From Candidatus Aenigmatarchaeota archaeon (lineage in GTDB: Archaea; Aenigmatarchaeota; Aenigmatarchaeia; PWEA01), in contig PWIB01000024.1 in the NCBI GenBank assembly GCA_003555465.1, positions 1-34,261 on the forward strand: DNA of 34,261 nt. Reading direction: 5' to 3'. This document shows positions 1 through 8,390 of this stretch, piece after piece. The stretch's first letter is position 1. The number at the start of each line of letters is the position of its first letter. The position numbers and the translations under genes are program-made. The notes beneath the pieces were generated by a model. The model had not been told where the DNA came from. It worked only from the letters and a program-made list of their open reading frames with translations, and made no database searches.

Positions 1-46
1 AGAGGAAAAAGATAAAAGTAAGCGCGAATTAAGTTATCTTGGTACG

Positions 47-763
47 ATGAAAAGATTGAGCAGTGGAATTTCCGACCTAGACGGAAAGATCGAAGGAGGC
101 TTCTTCGAGGGTTCAGTAAACCTCGTTACAGGCAAAACCGGGACAGGTAAGACAGCCTTTTCTGCTTCATTTATCCACGAAGGCATCGAAAACGGTGAGC
201 CGGGGGTTTACATAACTACAGAGGAAGAAGAGGAAGACATAGTAAAGGATGTAAAGGAGATGTTCGGCTGGGATCTGACGGAGTATATGGAAGATGGCGG
301 TAATTTGAAGATAGATTCCGTAAAGCCTGTTTTTCCTACACGGGAAGTTGAAAACATAAACAGCTTGATACGCGGCTACGTCTCTGACTTCATGGAGAAG
401 CTGGAAGAAGACATTGAAGAAGTAGATGCTGAAAGAGTAGTAATTGATTCAGTTTCGCTTATAGAGATGTTCGTAAAGGACGAATACATGGCCAGAGTCG
501 TTATTTCTTCTGTTATAAGAAAGCTGAAGGAGATGGAGGTTACAGCTCTTTTGGTAGGAACAATACCGGAGACATCCGAAGGTCTCACGGAAGGAGGTAT
601 AGTTGAGTATCTGGTCGATAGTGTAGTAAAGCTTGAATTTACGCCGATATCGGATAGGTACAACAGAACTCTGGAGATAAGGAAGATGAGAAGGACAGAT
701 CACGAGATAGAGATCTTTCCTATAGAAATATCTGATACAGGTCTAAGGTTAAAGGAGAAATAA
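47..763 (+). CDS. KaiC-like (RecA superfamily) ATPase
   Basis: 238-aa ORF; Walker A GKTGTGKT, KaiC-type N-terminus 'SSGISDLDGKIEGGFFEGSVNLVTGKTGTGKT' and 'VVIDSVS' Walker B. Confidence 0.85.
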   Translation: MKRLSSGISDLDGKIEGGFFEGSVNLVTGKTGTGKTAFSASFIHEGIENGEPGVYITTEEEEEDIVKDVKEMFGWDLTEYMEDGGNLKIDSVKPVFPTREVENINSLIRGYVSDFMEKLEEDIEEVDAERVVIDSVSLIEMFVKDEYMARVVISSVIRKLKEMEVTALLVGTIPETSEGLTEGGIVEYLVDSVVKLEFTPISDRYNRTLEIRKMRRTDHEIEIFPIEISDTGLRLKEK

Positions 764-769
764 TTCCAG

Positions 770-1444
770 CTAGACTATGGACTGGCCTACGTCTATTCCC
801 TTGTCAGTTATCTCGAAGGAAACCGTTTCCGTGGATATATCACTTTTCCTCATTTTTCTGACTTGCAGTGACCTGTATCCCTTTTCGCCGACTCCTTGGA
901 AGTAGAGAGCTATGACCCCGTCTACTGCGTACTGTACTACGTCGTGTCTCGTTAACCTTTCACTTCCTGATGGAGATTCAGCCGTTATGACTGCTGTAGT
1001 TCCCGTTTCCTTGATCGTCTTTATCATCTCGTATATAGCTTTCCTTATCTCATAGGGATCTTCATGGTAGAGTGTTAGGATTGATGTAGAGTCTATCGCA
1101 AGCCTGTCTATATCCTTTCTCTCAAGTTCGTTCCTGAACCAGAAGAGCTCTTCGTCCTCCTTTTCAAAGGGATCCTTTGTCTTGAAGTTTACCTGCTCTT
1201 CATACTTCTCGAAGTCCCAGCCGAAAAGCTTTGCTTCTTTTTTTATCTGTGAAGATGGCTCCTCGAAGGATACGAACATGCAGTTTTCTCCTTCCTGAAG
1301 GCCTTTCCACAGAAACTGGCTACAGAAAGTAGTCTTGCCTGCTCCAGATTCTCCGCTTACCAAAACAACATTACCTTCAGGTATTCCTCCTTTCAGAAGT
1401 TCGTCAAGTCCCGGCAGACCGGTTTCAACTCTATCGATTTCCAT
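770..1444 (-). CDS. KaiC-like (RecA superfamily) ATPase, paralog of 47..763
   Basis: 224-aa ORF; 'TGLPGLDELLKGGIPEGNVVLVSGESGAGKTTFCSQFL', Walker B 'LAIDSTS'; convergent with the first copy. Confidence 0.85.
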   Translation of the reverse strand: MEIDRVETGLPGLDELLKGGIPEGNVVLVSGESGAGKTTFCSQFLWKGLQEGENCMFVSFEEPSSQIKKEAKLFGWDFEKYEEQVNFKTKDPFEKEDEELFWFRNELERKDIDRLAIDSTSILTLYHEDPYEIRKAIYEMIKTIKETGTTAVITAESPSGSERLTRHDVVQYAVDGVIALYFQGVGEKGYRSLQVRKMRKSDISTETVSFEITDKGIDVGQSIV

Positions 1445-1487
1445 AAGCTCACTGAAGTTAATAGTGGTCTAGAACTTTAAAAGATTT

Positions 1488-4340
1488 TTAACCCTTTATT
1501 ACGCCCATGGTGTCTAGCTTTAGAACCTTTTCTACAACTCCCAAATCATGTGAAGTCTCTACTACTTCCCTCAGGTCCTTGTAGGCCCCGGGTGCTTCCT
1601 CCGCGACAACCGGCATCGAGGCTGCCTTTACAAGTATACCTTTGGTTTCTTCGAGGTCCTTCGCTACCGTTTCGCCCCAGAACTTACCTTTGGCCTTACT
1701 TCTGGACATCGTCCTCCCTGAACCATGTGGTGCAGTTCCGAAGGAAAGGTCCATTGACTTCTCCTGGCCTCGAAGTAGATAGCTTCCTTCGCCCATGTTA
1801 CCTGGTATGAGAACTGGCTGCCCGACGTCTCTGTACTTTTCTGGAACCTTTTCGTGACCCGGTGGAAATGCACGTGTAGCTCCCTTTCTGTGTACATAGA
1901 CCTCCTTCTCCCCGCCGTTTATTTCATGCTTCTCTTTCTTCGCTACGTTGTGGCAAACTCCGTAGACGAGTTCCAGATCTTTGTAATCGATATCAAATAC
2001 CTCTTCAAAGGCTTTTCTTGCCTGGTGCATTATCACCTGTCTGTTGGCGAAGGCGAAGTTTACTGCGCAGCTCATAGCCTTGAAGTATCTGTCCGCCATC
2101 TTTGAGCCGCCTGGTGCATAAACCAGCTCCTTGTCAGGAAGCTTTCTAACCAGGTTCTTGTACTTCTTCTCCGTTTCACGAAGATAGTCCGTGCAGACCT
2201 GATGGCCGAATCCCCTTGATCCTGTATGTATCATTAAGCATACCTGATCCTCATCGAGTCCAAACTCTCCGGCAACTTTTTCATTGTCGATGTTTCCTAC
2301 CTTTTCGACCTCGAGGAAATGGTTGCCTGCTCCCAAACAGCCTACCTGATCCTTGCCACGGTTTAGCGCCTTTTGTGAAACTTCGGATGAGTCTGCGCTT
2401 TCCATTCTCCCGTTTTCCTCAAGTGTTTCGAGATCCTTCTCCAGCCCGTATCCGTTTTCAACTGCCCATTTTGCGCCGTTTTCGAGAAGCTCCTTGAGCT
2501 CGTCTTCCGAAAGAGAGATGTTTGAGCCTTTTCCTACACCGGAAGGAACCTTCTGGAAAAGTACATTTATGAGCTCTTTGAGCTTTCCTCTTACCTCAGA
2601 AGCCCCCAAAGGTGTTTTAACGAGCCTGACTCCACAATTTGAAACCACAAACTCGTTGCCTATGAAGTTGTGATCAGAATGCTTTACACCTATATCGTAA
2701 ACCTTTTCCTTGGGCCTCCTTTCTATAAAAGAAATGGGTACTTTTGCAGTGAGATTGTCTTTCACTTGGATTTCCTCGGCAAATTCGTCATATCCTGGAA
2801 AGTTTTCTGAAGGTCTGGAGCCTGTCTTCCTTTCACCGTAAATACTTCTCTGGATAAACCTATCATTAATCTCAAATTCTCCTTTTATTTTCTGTGCGCC
2901 CTCACCACTCTCATACATCTCCAATGCCTTAGATGCAATCTTATCACGTTTCCGTACATTCTCGCGTTTCGCTTTTAGGTAAAGTGCTGCCTTCACAGCC
3001 TCTTTCTGTTTAGGGAGGCTATATCGGAAACCGACCTTAGTGAAAAATCTTATAAGGTTGTCTGTATCGTTTTTTACACCAAATCTAAACCGAAGATTCT
3101 CTTTGTTGGATTCAGCTTCGAACACCTCTAAGTTATTTGTCTTTATCCCTATTTCTTCCAGATGTTGTTTAAGGCCCTCCATAAACTTTTTGGCACTCTC
3201 TTTGTGTTTTTTTGATCTGTTGTGTGAGAGAGCGGGTGGATACATATTCTTATTGGTTTGTGCAGCAGGCGTGGACATCTCGGCCCCAAAAAATGTGGAC
3301 ATATAGAGGGCTTTCTGCCAATTAGTTAACCTTTCAAAATAATCTGGCAGTGTAAAATCATTTTCCCCTTTCTTTCCTTCGGGGACTCCAAGTTTCTTCA
3401 AAAGCTTCTGAAAAGCACGAGAGGTCGAACGAACACTGTATTCAGTAGTTTCAAACTCTTTCCCGTCTATATTGTGCTCCCTGTCCCTAGAATATATTTT
3501 TGAGGGTTTGACACCCAATCTTTCAATGTCCTTCTGGATCATCTCCAAGCTTTCTGGATCACCGTAGAACCAGGTCTGCTTTTCACCACTGAAGGAACCG
3601 TCTCCAGTGTGATAACCCACAAGTTTAAGAAGTATGTTGAACTTTCTGTCTGTACTTTTTAAAGGCAGTAAGTCTCTTTCTTGGAGATAGTTTAATATCT
3701 GATGGTTTTCCCCTTGAAAATCCCCCTCATCCAAAACTGTAAACTCCTCGGGACTCTCATCCTCAATTCCTTGGAAGGGGTTCACGTATACGAAAGAACC
3801 TTCCTCGAGTTCCTCCAATTTCTTCATACCGTTGGGGGTTAAAAAATTATGATCAGGAGAAGCTTTAATATCCTGACCTGTTGCAGTTTTTACCTCAAAG
3901 ACTGTCTTTTCACTCTCCGTTAGGAGCTGGATTTTTGATTCCGTCTTTCTCTCTGAGGCTACAATGGCTCTTTCTTCCTCAAGATCAGGTCTCAGTTCTT
4001 TTATTTCCCTTTTTCTACCGAACTCTAAAAGTACCTCCGAATCTCCAGACAAGCAGTTAATATCGTAGCCCACACCCCCCGGACTTATACCGCCTTCTTC
4101 CGTGTCTAAGGCCGCCACGCCTCCGATCGGGAAGCCGTAGCCTTGGTGAGCGTCGGGCATGGCTATAGAGTGCTTGTATATACCAGGGAGATGAGCTACG
4201 TTTTTTATCTGTTCGAGTGTTTTATCCTGTTTTATTCCTTTGAGAAGATCCTCGGAAGCGTAGACTCTACCTGGGACGTTCATCTCGTTCTCTTGTTCAA
4301 TTTCCCATGTATTTTCATCGATCTTTCTGAGTTCGACCAT
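1488..4340 (-). CDS. rtcB: RNA-splicing ligase RtcB, interrupted by an in-frame intein
   Basis: 950-aa ORF; RtcB N-extein 'AMPDAHQGYGFPIGGVAALD...GGISPGGVGYDIN' and C-extein 'CGVRLVKT...GCLGAGNHFLEVEKV...IHTGSRGFGHQV'. Confidence 0.93.
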   Translation of the reverse strand: MVELRKIDENTWEIEQENEMNVPGRVYASEDLLKGIKQDKTLEQIKNVAHLPGIYKHSIAMPDAHQGYGFPIGGVAALDTEEGGISPGGVGYDINCLSGDSEVLLEFGRKREIKELRPDLEEERAIVASERKTESKIQLLTESEKTVFEVKTATGQDIKASPDHNFLTPNGMKKLEELEEGSFVYVNPFQGIEDESPEEFTVLDEGDFQGENHQILNYLQERDLLPLKSTDRKFNILLKLVGYHTGDGSFSGEKQTWFYGDPESLEMIQKDIERLGVKPSKIYSRDREHNIDGKEFETTEYSVRSTSRAFQKLLKKLGVPEGKKGENDFTLPDYFERLTNWQKALYMSTFFGAEMSTPAAQTNKNMYPPALSHNRSKKHKESAKKFMEGLKQHLEEIGIKTNNLEVFEAESNKENLRFRFGVKNDTDNLIRFFTKVGFRYSLPKQKEAVKAALYLKAKRENVRKRDKIASKALEMYESGEGAQKIKGEFEINDRFIQRSIYGERKTGSRPSENFPGYDEFAEEIQVKDNLTAKVPISFIERRPKEKVYDIGVKHSDHNFIGNEFVVSNCGVRLVKTPLGASEVRGKLKELINVLFQKVPSGVGKGSNISLSEDELKELLENGAKWAVENGYGLEKDLETLEENGRMESADSSEVSQKALNRGKDQVGCLGAGNHFLEVEKVGNIDNEKVAGEFGLDEDQVCLMIHTGSRGFGHQVCTDYLRETEKKYKNLVRKLPDKELVYAPGGSKMADRYFKAMSCAVNFAFANRQVIMHQARKAFEEVFDIDYKDLELVYGVCHNVAKKEKHEINGGEKEVYVHRKGATRAFPPGHEKVPEKYRDVGQPVLIPGNMGEGSYLLRGQEKSMDLSFGTAPHGSGRTMSRSKAKGKFWGETVAKDLEETKGILVKAASMPVVAEEAPGAYKDLREVVETSHDLGVVEKVLKLDTMGVIKG
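2637..4055 (-). other. Intein inside RtcB (473 aa, with LAGLIDADG-type homing endonuclease domain)
   Basis: Starts at Cys96 'CLSGDSEVLLEFG' (codon 4055-4053); block B 'ASPDHNFLTPNG'; LAGLIDADG-like 'LVGYHTGDGSF' and 'LYMSTFFGAEMS'; ends 'HSDHNFIGNEFVVSN' before Cys+1 of 'CGVRL' (codon 2636-2634). Confidence 0.92.
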
Positions 4341-4402
4341 TTCATCACCCGGACATGCTAATATTCTTCTTTAAGAACTTATAATTATGGGAGAACTTCG
4401 GC

Positions 4403-4891
4403 TTACACAGTCTTCAGCTTGAAAAATACGCCGCAGCCCTTCAGTGCCTCGTAAACTCTATCGGCCACTTCAAGTGCTCCTTCTATGTTACTGTCTTCGG
4501 GCCAGCGGTATACGTAGTCGTATTCACCCTTTATAGGCTCAAAGCCTATCGACATGAGGTCGGCTATCTTCTCATCTATGTCCGAAGGAGCCTCGCCACC
4601 TTCACTTCTAAAGACAAGCTTTAGATAAGTCTTCATTTCATCCTCGTCGGGCTCTTGATGTTTTCCACCCTCACTGTTTTCCAACTGGAACAGTATCTTT
4701 TTCCCTTTCAGAAGTTCCTGGATCTTGTCGCCTATGCTTTCAATCTGTTGAGAAGATGTGTCTTCGTCCCAGTCGTACCTGTAGTCGTAGTCCCCTCTCG
4801 TTAGCTTGAAACCTAGGTCCTTGAAGGTCTTCGTAACTTCAGAGGGCCTGTCGCCGTCGGAGTTGAAAAATACTGTAAGGTAGGTCTTCAT
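4403..4891 (-). CDS. Uncharacterised protein made of two tandem copies of a ~75-aa domain
   Basis: ORF 4403..4909, start chosen at MKTYL; copy 1 'MKTYLTVFFNSDGDRPSEVTKTFKDLGFKLTRGDYDYRYDWDED', copy 2 'MKTYLKLVFRSEGGEAPSDIDEKIADLMSIGFEPIKGEYDYVYRWPED'. Confidence 0.75.
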   Translation of the reverse strand: MKTYLTVFFNSDGDRPSEVTKTFKDLGFKLTRGDYDYRYDWDEDTSSQQIESIGDKIQELLKGKKILFQLENSEGGKHQEPDEDEMKTYLKLVFRSEGGEAPSDIDEKIADLMSIGFEPIKGEYDYVYRWPEDSNIEGALEVADRVYEALKGCGVFFKLKTV

Positions 4892-4960
4892 CTTTCCACC
4901 CAGTACCACTTTCCATGGGAGACTTAAATTCTTTTAGGGTGTCGAGAAAACATGTCGGAT

Positions 4961-5392
4961 TTATACATCAGGCGTTATAATTGTTTCCCATATACCGTCC
5001 TTCTTTTCTACTTTCATACCGAAGTAGGTTATTGCCTTGATTTCTGTTTTTACTTTGTGTCTTTCCCCGTCGAATGTTTCACCTTTGCACTCCGCCTTTA
5101 ATACAAGACCTTCACCTTCTTTACTTATCTCACAGGAGAAGTCAGAAAATAAAATCTTCTCGACATCCCATCTGTAAATGAGCTCGTTCAGAAAGTCGAG
5201 AAGGAGAGCCTCCTTGTCCTCGGCTTCAACGGTAATCAGGTCCACCTGCTTCACGTCCACGGATTTTATATCCGTTATAAGGCTGAAGAGGCCCAGGGCA
5301 GCATTGCTGTACATTTCCTCGAGACTTTCGCCGTAAGCTTTGTAGGCTACGTCGGCTGTAGCCTCTTCTTCGAGAACTTCAAACTTCTTCAT
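4961..5392 (-). CDS. Archease (RtcB-activating protein)
   Basis: 'MKKFEVLEEEATADVAYKAYGESLEEMYSNAALGLFSLITD...DFLNELIYRWD...IKAITYFGMKVEKKDG'; start moved to 5392 because the upstream ORF extension runs into tRNA-Tyr. Confidence 0.88.
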   Translation of the reverse strand: MKKFEVLEEEATADVAYKAYGESLEEMYSNAALGLFSLITDIKSVDVKQVDLITVEAEDKEALLLDFLNELIYRWDVEKILFSDFSCEISKEGEGLVLKAECKGETFDGERHKVKTEIKAITYFGMKVEKKDGIWETIITPDV

Positions 5393-5475
5393 ACCTTTAC
5401 CTTCAGATTTCAGAAATATAAACATGACCGAAAGATAAATAAAGGGAACTGCAAAACAATTGAACGTCTGAGTGT

Positions 5476-5654
5476 CCCCCGATAGCTCAGGCTGGCAGAG
5501 CGGTCGGCTGTAGACGAGCACCTTGGATGATTACAAAGCGATGGACGTAGCCTAAATCTGCGTCTTTTCGTATCGGTATGATGACATGGTGCTTTGGATT
5601 AGCGCCTCTGCCGATACCGACAGGCCCCGTGTTCAAATCACGGTCGGGGGACCA
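5476..5654 (+). tRNA. tRNA-Tyr(GUA) with ~102-nt intron at the canonical 37/38 position (intron ~5514-5615); CCA encoded
   Basis: Acceptor CCCCCGA/TCGGGGG + A + CCA; D-stem GCTC/GAGC; anticodon stem GTCGG (5503-5507)/CCGAC (5617-5621) with loop CTGTAG^A; T-arm CCGTG-TTCAAAT-CACGG; C1-G72 as expected for archaeal tRNA-Tyr. Confidence 0.9.
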
Positions 5655-5812
5655 CTTCCTATTCTTCAGTAAAGAGTGGAATGTCCTTGCCTACAACGCT
5701 TCCTGATGTTCAATCATTATCATGCTTGCATGCATCTTCAACTTTTCCTTACTGAAAGCTGATCTTGTTTAAAGTTAAAAATCCAGAATCCCTATCTTAC
5801 TATGGTGTTTGT

Positions 5813-6331
5813 ATGAACGTTTCCGAAGCTATTCTGACGCGAAGATCCGTTAGGTCTTACAAGGACAAGGATATCCCTGAGGAAAAGTTGCACAAAGTAA
5901 TAGAGTCCGCAAGGATGGCTCCATCCGCGAGAAACAAACAGGACTGGAAGTTCGTGATAGTACAGGACGAGGAGAAGAAAGACGAACTGCACGAGGCAGC
6001 CAACGGACAGAAGTTTGTCAAGGAAGCCCCTACAGTTATAGTGGGCGTAGCTACCAAACCTGAGGACGAGATGAAATGTGGAGTCGGAACAGGAGTCGTT
6101 GACGTAACTATAGCGATGGACCACATTACACTGAAGGCAACTGAGGAAGGACTCGGAACCTGCTGGATAGGTGCCTTCGACCAAGAAGAGGTCAAGGATA
6201 TACTTAACGTGCCTGAAGGCTGTAGAGTCATAGCTTTGATGCCTATTGGTTATCCTGAAGAGGAACTTGGGGTCATGTACAAAGAAAGGAAGAATCCCGA
6301 GGATATAACCTGCAGAGACACTTATTACTGA
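5813..6331 (+). CDS. Nitroreductase family protein
   Basis: 'MNVSEAILTRRSVRSYKDKDIPEEKLHKVIESARMAPSARNKQDWKFVIV...GLGTCWIGAF' typical FMN nitroreductase; start set at MNVSEAI. Confidence 0.88.
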   Translation: MNVSEAILTRRSVRSYKDKDIPEEKLHKVIESARMAPSARNKQDWKFVIVQDEEKKDELHEAANGQKFVKEAPTVIVGVATKPEDEMKCGVGTGVVDVTIAMDHITLKATEEGLGTCWIGAFDQEEVKDILNVPEGCRVIALMPIGYPEEELGVMYKERKNPEDITCRDTYY

Positions 6332-6333
6332 GA

Positions 6334-7299
6334 CTAGAGACCGACGACCTTCGAGTAGATTGACCTAGCCTCTTTCCTATCCTTTGCTTTAACTTGCATC
6401 CTACCGTTTTCGAAGAGTATGATTTCTTTACCGGACAAGGTGAAGGTTGTGAACAGGCCCTTGTACTCGCCGCTGTAGTTTTCGGCGATCCTTTCAAGGT
6501 CTACGTCGGCACTTTTAGGCACTACATTGTAACCTTCGCAGGTCTCTTCTACTATTATATCTCCACCTTCCTCTATTATATCAAAGCTATTATGACTGCA
6601 GACCTCACAGCCCTCGTTCTTATCTACCTCCACGGTTCGGAACTCACCCTTCTTCATATCAAAGACAAGGAGGTCCTTGTTAACGTTTCCGAAGCCCGTT
6701 AAGTGTTTGATTACCATATTGCTCTGAACAGAAGATACTAAGGATGTCGCGCTGTTGAGAACTCCTGACTGGGAACAGGTCTCGAGCTTTCCTGGTTCAG
6801 GTGTCCGCGGATACAGACAGCGGAAGCACTCGTTTTCGGAATCGAAGAACTTCACTCTTCCTTCGGCTCTTATAGCGCTACCATGGACGAAGGGAACTCC
6901 TTTCTTGACGCTTACCTCGTTTAGAAGGTAACGTGGTAGCATCGAGTCGAGACAGTCAGCGACTATGTCCACGTCCTTCATCATCTCTTTCCAGGTAAAC
7001 CGGTTGAAGTCCTTCACCAAAGCTTCTATCCTTACCTCGCTTCCTTCTTCAATTATTTCTTTGAGAGCCTCAGCCTTAGGCCTGCCGACGTCAGCCTTCC
7101 TGAAAAGTGTTCTATGTAGGTTGGACTCCTCGACTACGTCTCTGTCGACAAGCCTTAGATTAACTCCTGCTCTGGCTAAATTGTTAGCAACAAGGTTTCC
7201 TAAAGCTCCACAACCAAGGACGAGAACCAAAGAGTCCTGCAACTCTTTCTGTTTATCCTCGCCGAAAAGCGTAATCTGCCGATCGTAGACCTCGGACAT
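6334..7299 (-). CDS. ThiF/MoeB/HesA family E1-like adenylyltransferase
   Basis: 'YDRQITLFGEDKQKELQDSLVLVLGCGALGNLVANNLARAGVNLRLVDRDVVEESNLHRTLF'; CxxC-type Cys motifs 'CFRCLYP' and 'CEVC'. Confidence 0.88.
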   Translation of the reverse strand: MSEVYDRQITLFGEDKQKELQDSLVLVLGCGALGNLVANNLARAGVNLRLVDRDVVEESNLHRTLFRKADVGRPKAEALKEIIEEGSEVRIEALVKDFNRFTWKEMMKDVDIVADCLDSMLPRYLLNEVSVKKGVPFVHGSAIRAEGRVKFFDSENECFRCLYPRTPEPGKLETCSQSGVLNSATSLVSSVQSNMVIKHLTGFGNVNKDLLVFDMKKGEFRTVEVDKNEGCEVCSHNSFDIIEEGGDIIVEETCEGYNVVPKSADVDLERIAENYSGEYKGLFTTFTLSGKEIILFENGRMQVKAKDRKEARSIYSKVVGL

Positions 7300-7346
7300 A
7301 AGAGAATCTTAAAACTCTGAAGATTAAAATAAGTTGTCAGGCATCT

Positions 7347-7772
7347 CTACGGAAGCTCGCAGCCTGTCTCTTCGGCTAGCGTCTCAGGAGGAATCACTCC
7401 TGTTTCATAGTATCCGTTGATGTGAACTTCGGGAACTCCTTCACCCTCCATCTCTTCCTCACATCTCTGACCTTCCACGGTACACTCAACCCAGATAGGA
7501 TCCACTATCTCATAGCCTCCTAAGCTTTCGGCGAGCTGGCCGCAGGCAGGGCACCACTCTGCTCCGTAGACTGTAAGTCCGCCTTCGTCCAGACAGTCTA
7601 TGAAGTCGGTTGCTTCTTCCTCTGTAACTTCGCTACCGGCTATCATGTATCCGGCTGGTGTCTCCTCTCCATCACCTGTAGTAAGGTAAAGACCGGCACC
7701 TATAAGCAGAACTACAACCAGTGAAGCACCCAGAAGGTTCTTACCTGTTATCGTTATCTTGTCATCTGACAT
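7347..7772 (-). CDS. Membrane-anchored thioredoxin-like protein
   Basis: Start chosen at 'MSDDKITITGKNLLGASLVVVLLIGAGLYL' (TM anchor); 'LTVYGAEWCPACGQLAESLGG...GVPEVHINGYYETG'; the listed longer ORF is an N-terminal over-extension antisense to 7870..8157. Confidence 0.8.
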   Translation of the reverse strand: MSDDKITITGKNLLGASLVVVLLIGAGLYLTTGDGEETPAGYMIAGSEVTEEEATDFIDCLDEGGLTVYGAEWCPACGQLAESLGGYEIVDPIWVECTVEGQRCEEEMEGEGVPEVHINGYYETGVIPPETLAEETGCELP

Positions 7773-7869
7773 ACTGTTTTTATTTTGAGAAAAAGTATTT
7801 AAGTCTTTGTTTAGGTCGCTCCCGAACAGAGTCGAAAGAAATATAAGCGGTGAAAAACAACCGTTCTCT

Positions 7870-8157
7870 ATGAAAAGAACACCTTTGGTACTTTTTGCTG
7901 CAGGCATAATTTTAACGGCCTTTCTCATTACAGTCTCGTTTGAAGACGAAAGGAGAGACAGGCAGGTAATAGACCACGAAGAGAATATAAACAGGGCACA
8001 ACAGTACTCCGAAGAGCAGGAGGTATGTACAGACGAATATAAGGAGCTGGTTTCGCCCGATGGAGAAGTTACATATGGAGCATCCGACGGATGTGAGATA
8101 TTCTTCCTTGAGGAAAGAGGCTGGAGACCACCAGGAGAAGAAGCTCCGAACAAATGA
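7870..8157 (+). CDS. Small exported/membrane protein of unknown function
   Basis: 'MKRTPLVLFAAGIILTAFLITVSF' hydrophobic N-terminus then a short polar domain with 2 Cys; start moved from 7807 to 7870. Confidence 0.6.
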   Translation: MKRTPLVLFAAGIILTAFLITVSFEDERRDRQVIDHEENINRAQQYSEEQEVCTDEYKELVSPDGEVTYGASDGCEIFFLEERGWRPPGEEAPNK

Positions 8158-8384
8158 TAGTGACAACCTGCCTTGAAGACGAGGAATGTGGCTGGGTAAG
8201 CACCAACTGCTGTCCTGAAAACATGGGAGCGAACTGGGAATGTGTGAACAAGGAAGAGACCGTACTTGACTGTCCCGAAGATCCTGTATGTCCTGCAGTC
8301 ATGAGTCCAGTGCCGGACCAGGAATGTGCATGTGTGGATGGATCCTGTGAGGCTCTTGGAGAAAACGGAGAAGTTTTAGAATAA
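8154..8384 (+). CDS. Small cysteine-rich protein (10 Cys in 76 aa), translationally coupled to upstream ORF
   Basis: ATGA start/stop overlap at 8154-8157; 'TTCLEDEECGWVSTNCCPENMGANWECVNKEETVLDCPEDPVCPAVMSPVPDQECACVDGSC'. Confidence 0.6.
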   Translation: MIVTTCLEDEECGWVSTNCCPENMGANWECVNKEETVLDCPEDPVCPAVMSPVPDQECACVDGSCEALGENGEVLE

Positions 8385-8390
8385 GTAAAG

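Noticed and set aside
4961-5521. N-terminal extension of archease and of other ORFs (7347..8153, 7807..8157, 26913..27287, 27250..28269)
   Set aside because: Extensions overlap a tRNA, antisense genes or promoters, and family N-termini begin at internal Met codons.
5525-5590. C/D box sRNA inside the tRNA-Tyr intron (ATGATGA at 5578-5584 as a C-like box)
   Set aside because: No CUGA D box could be found in the intron.
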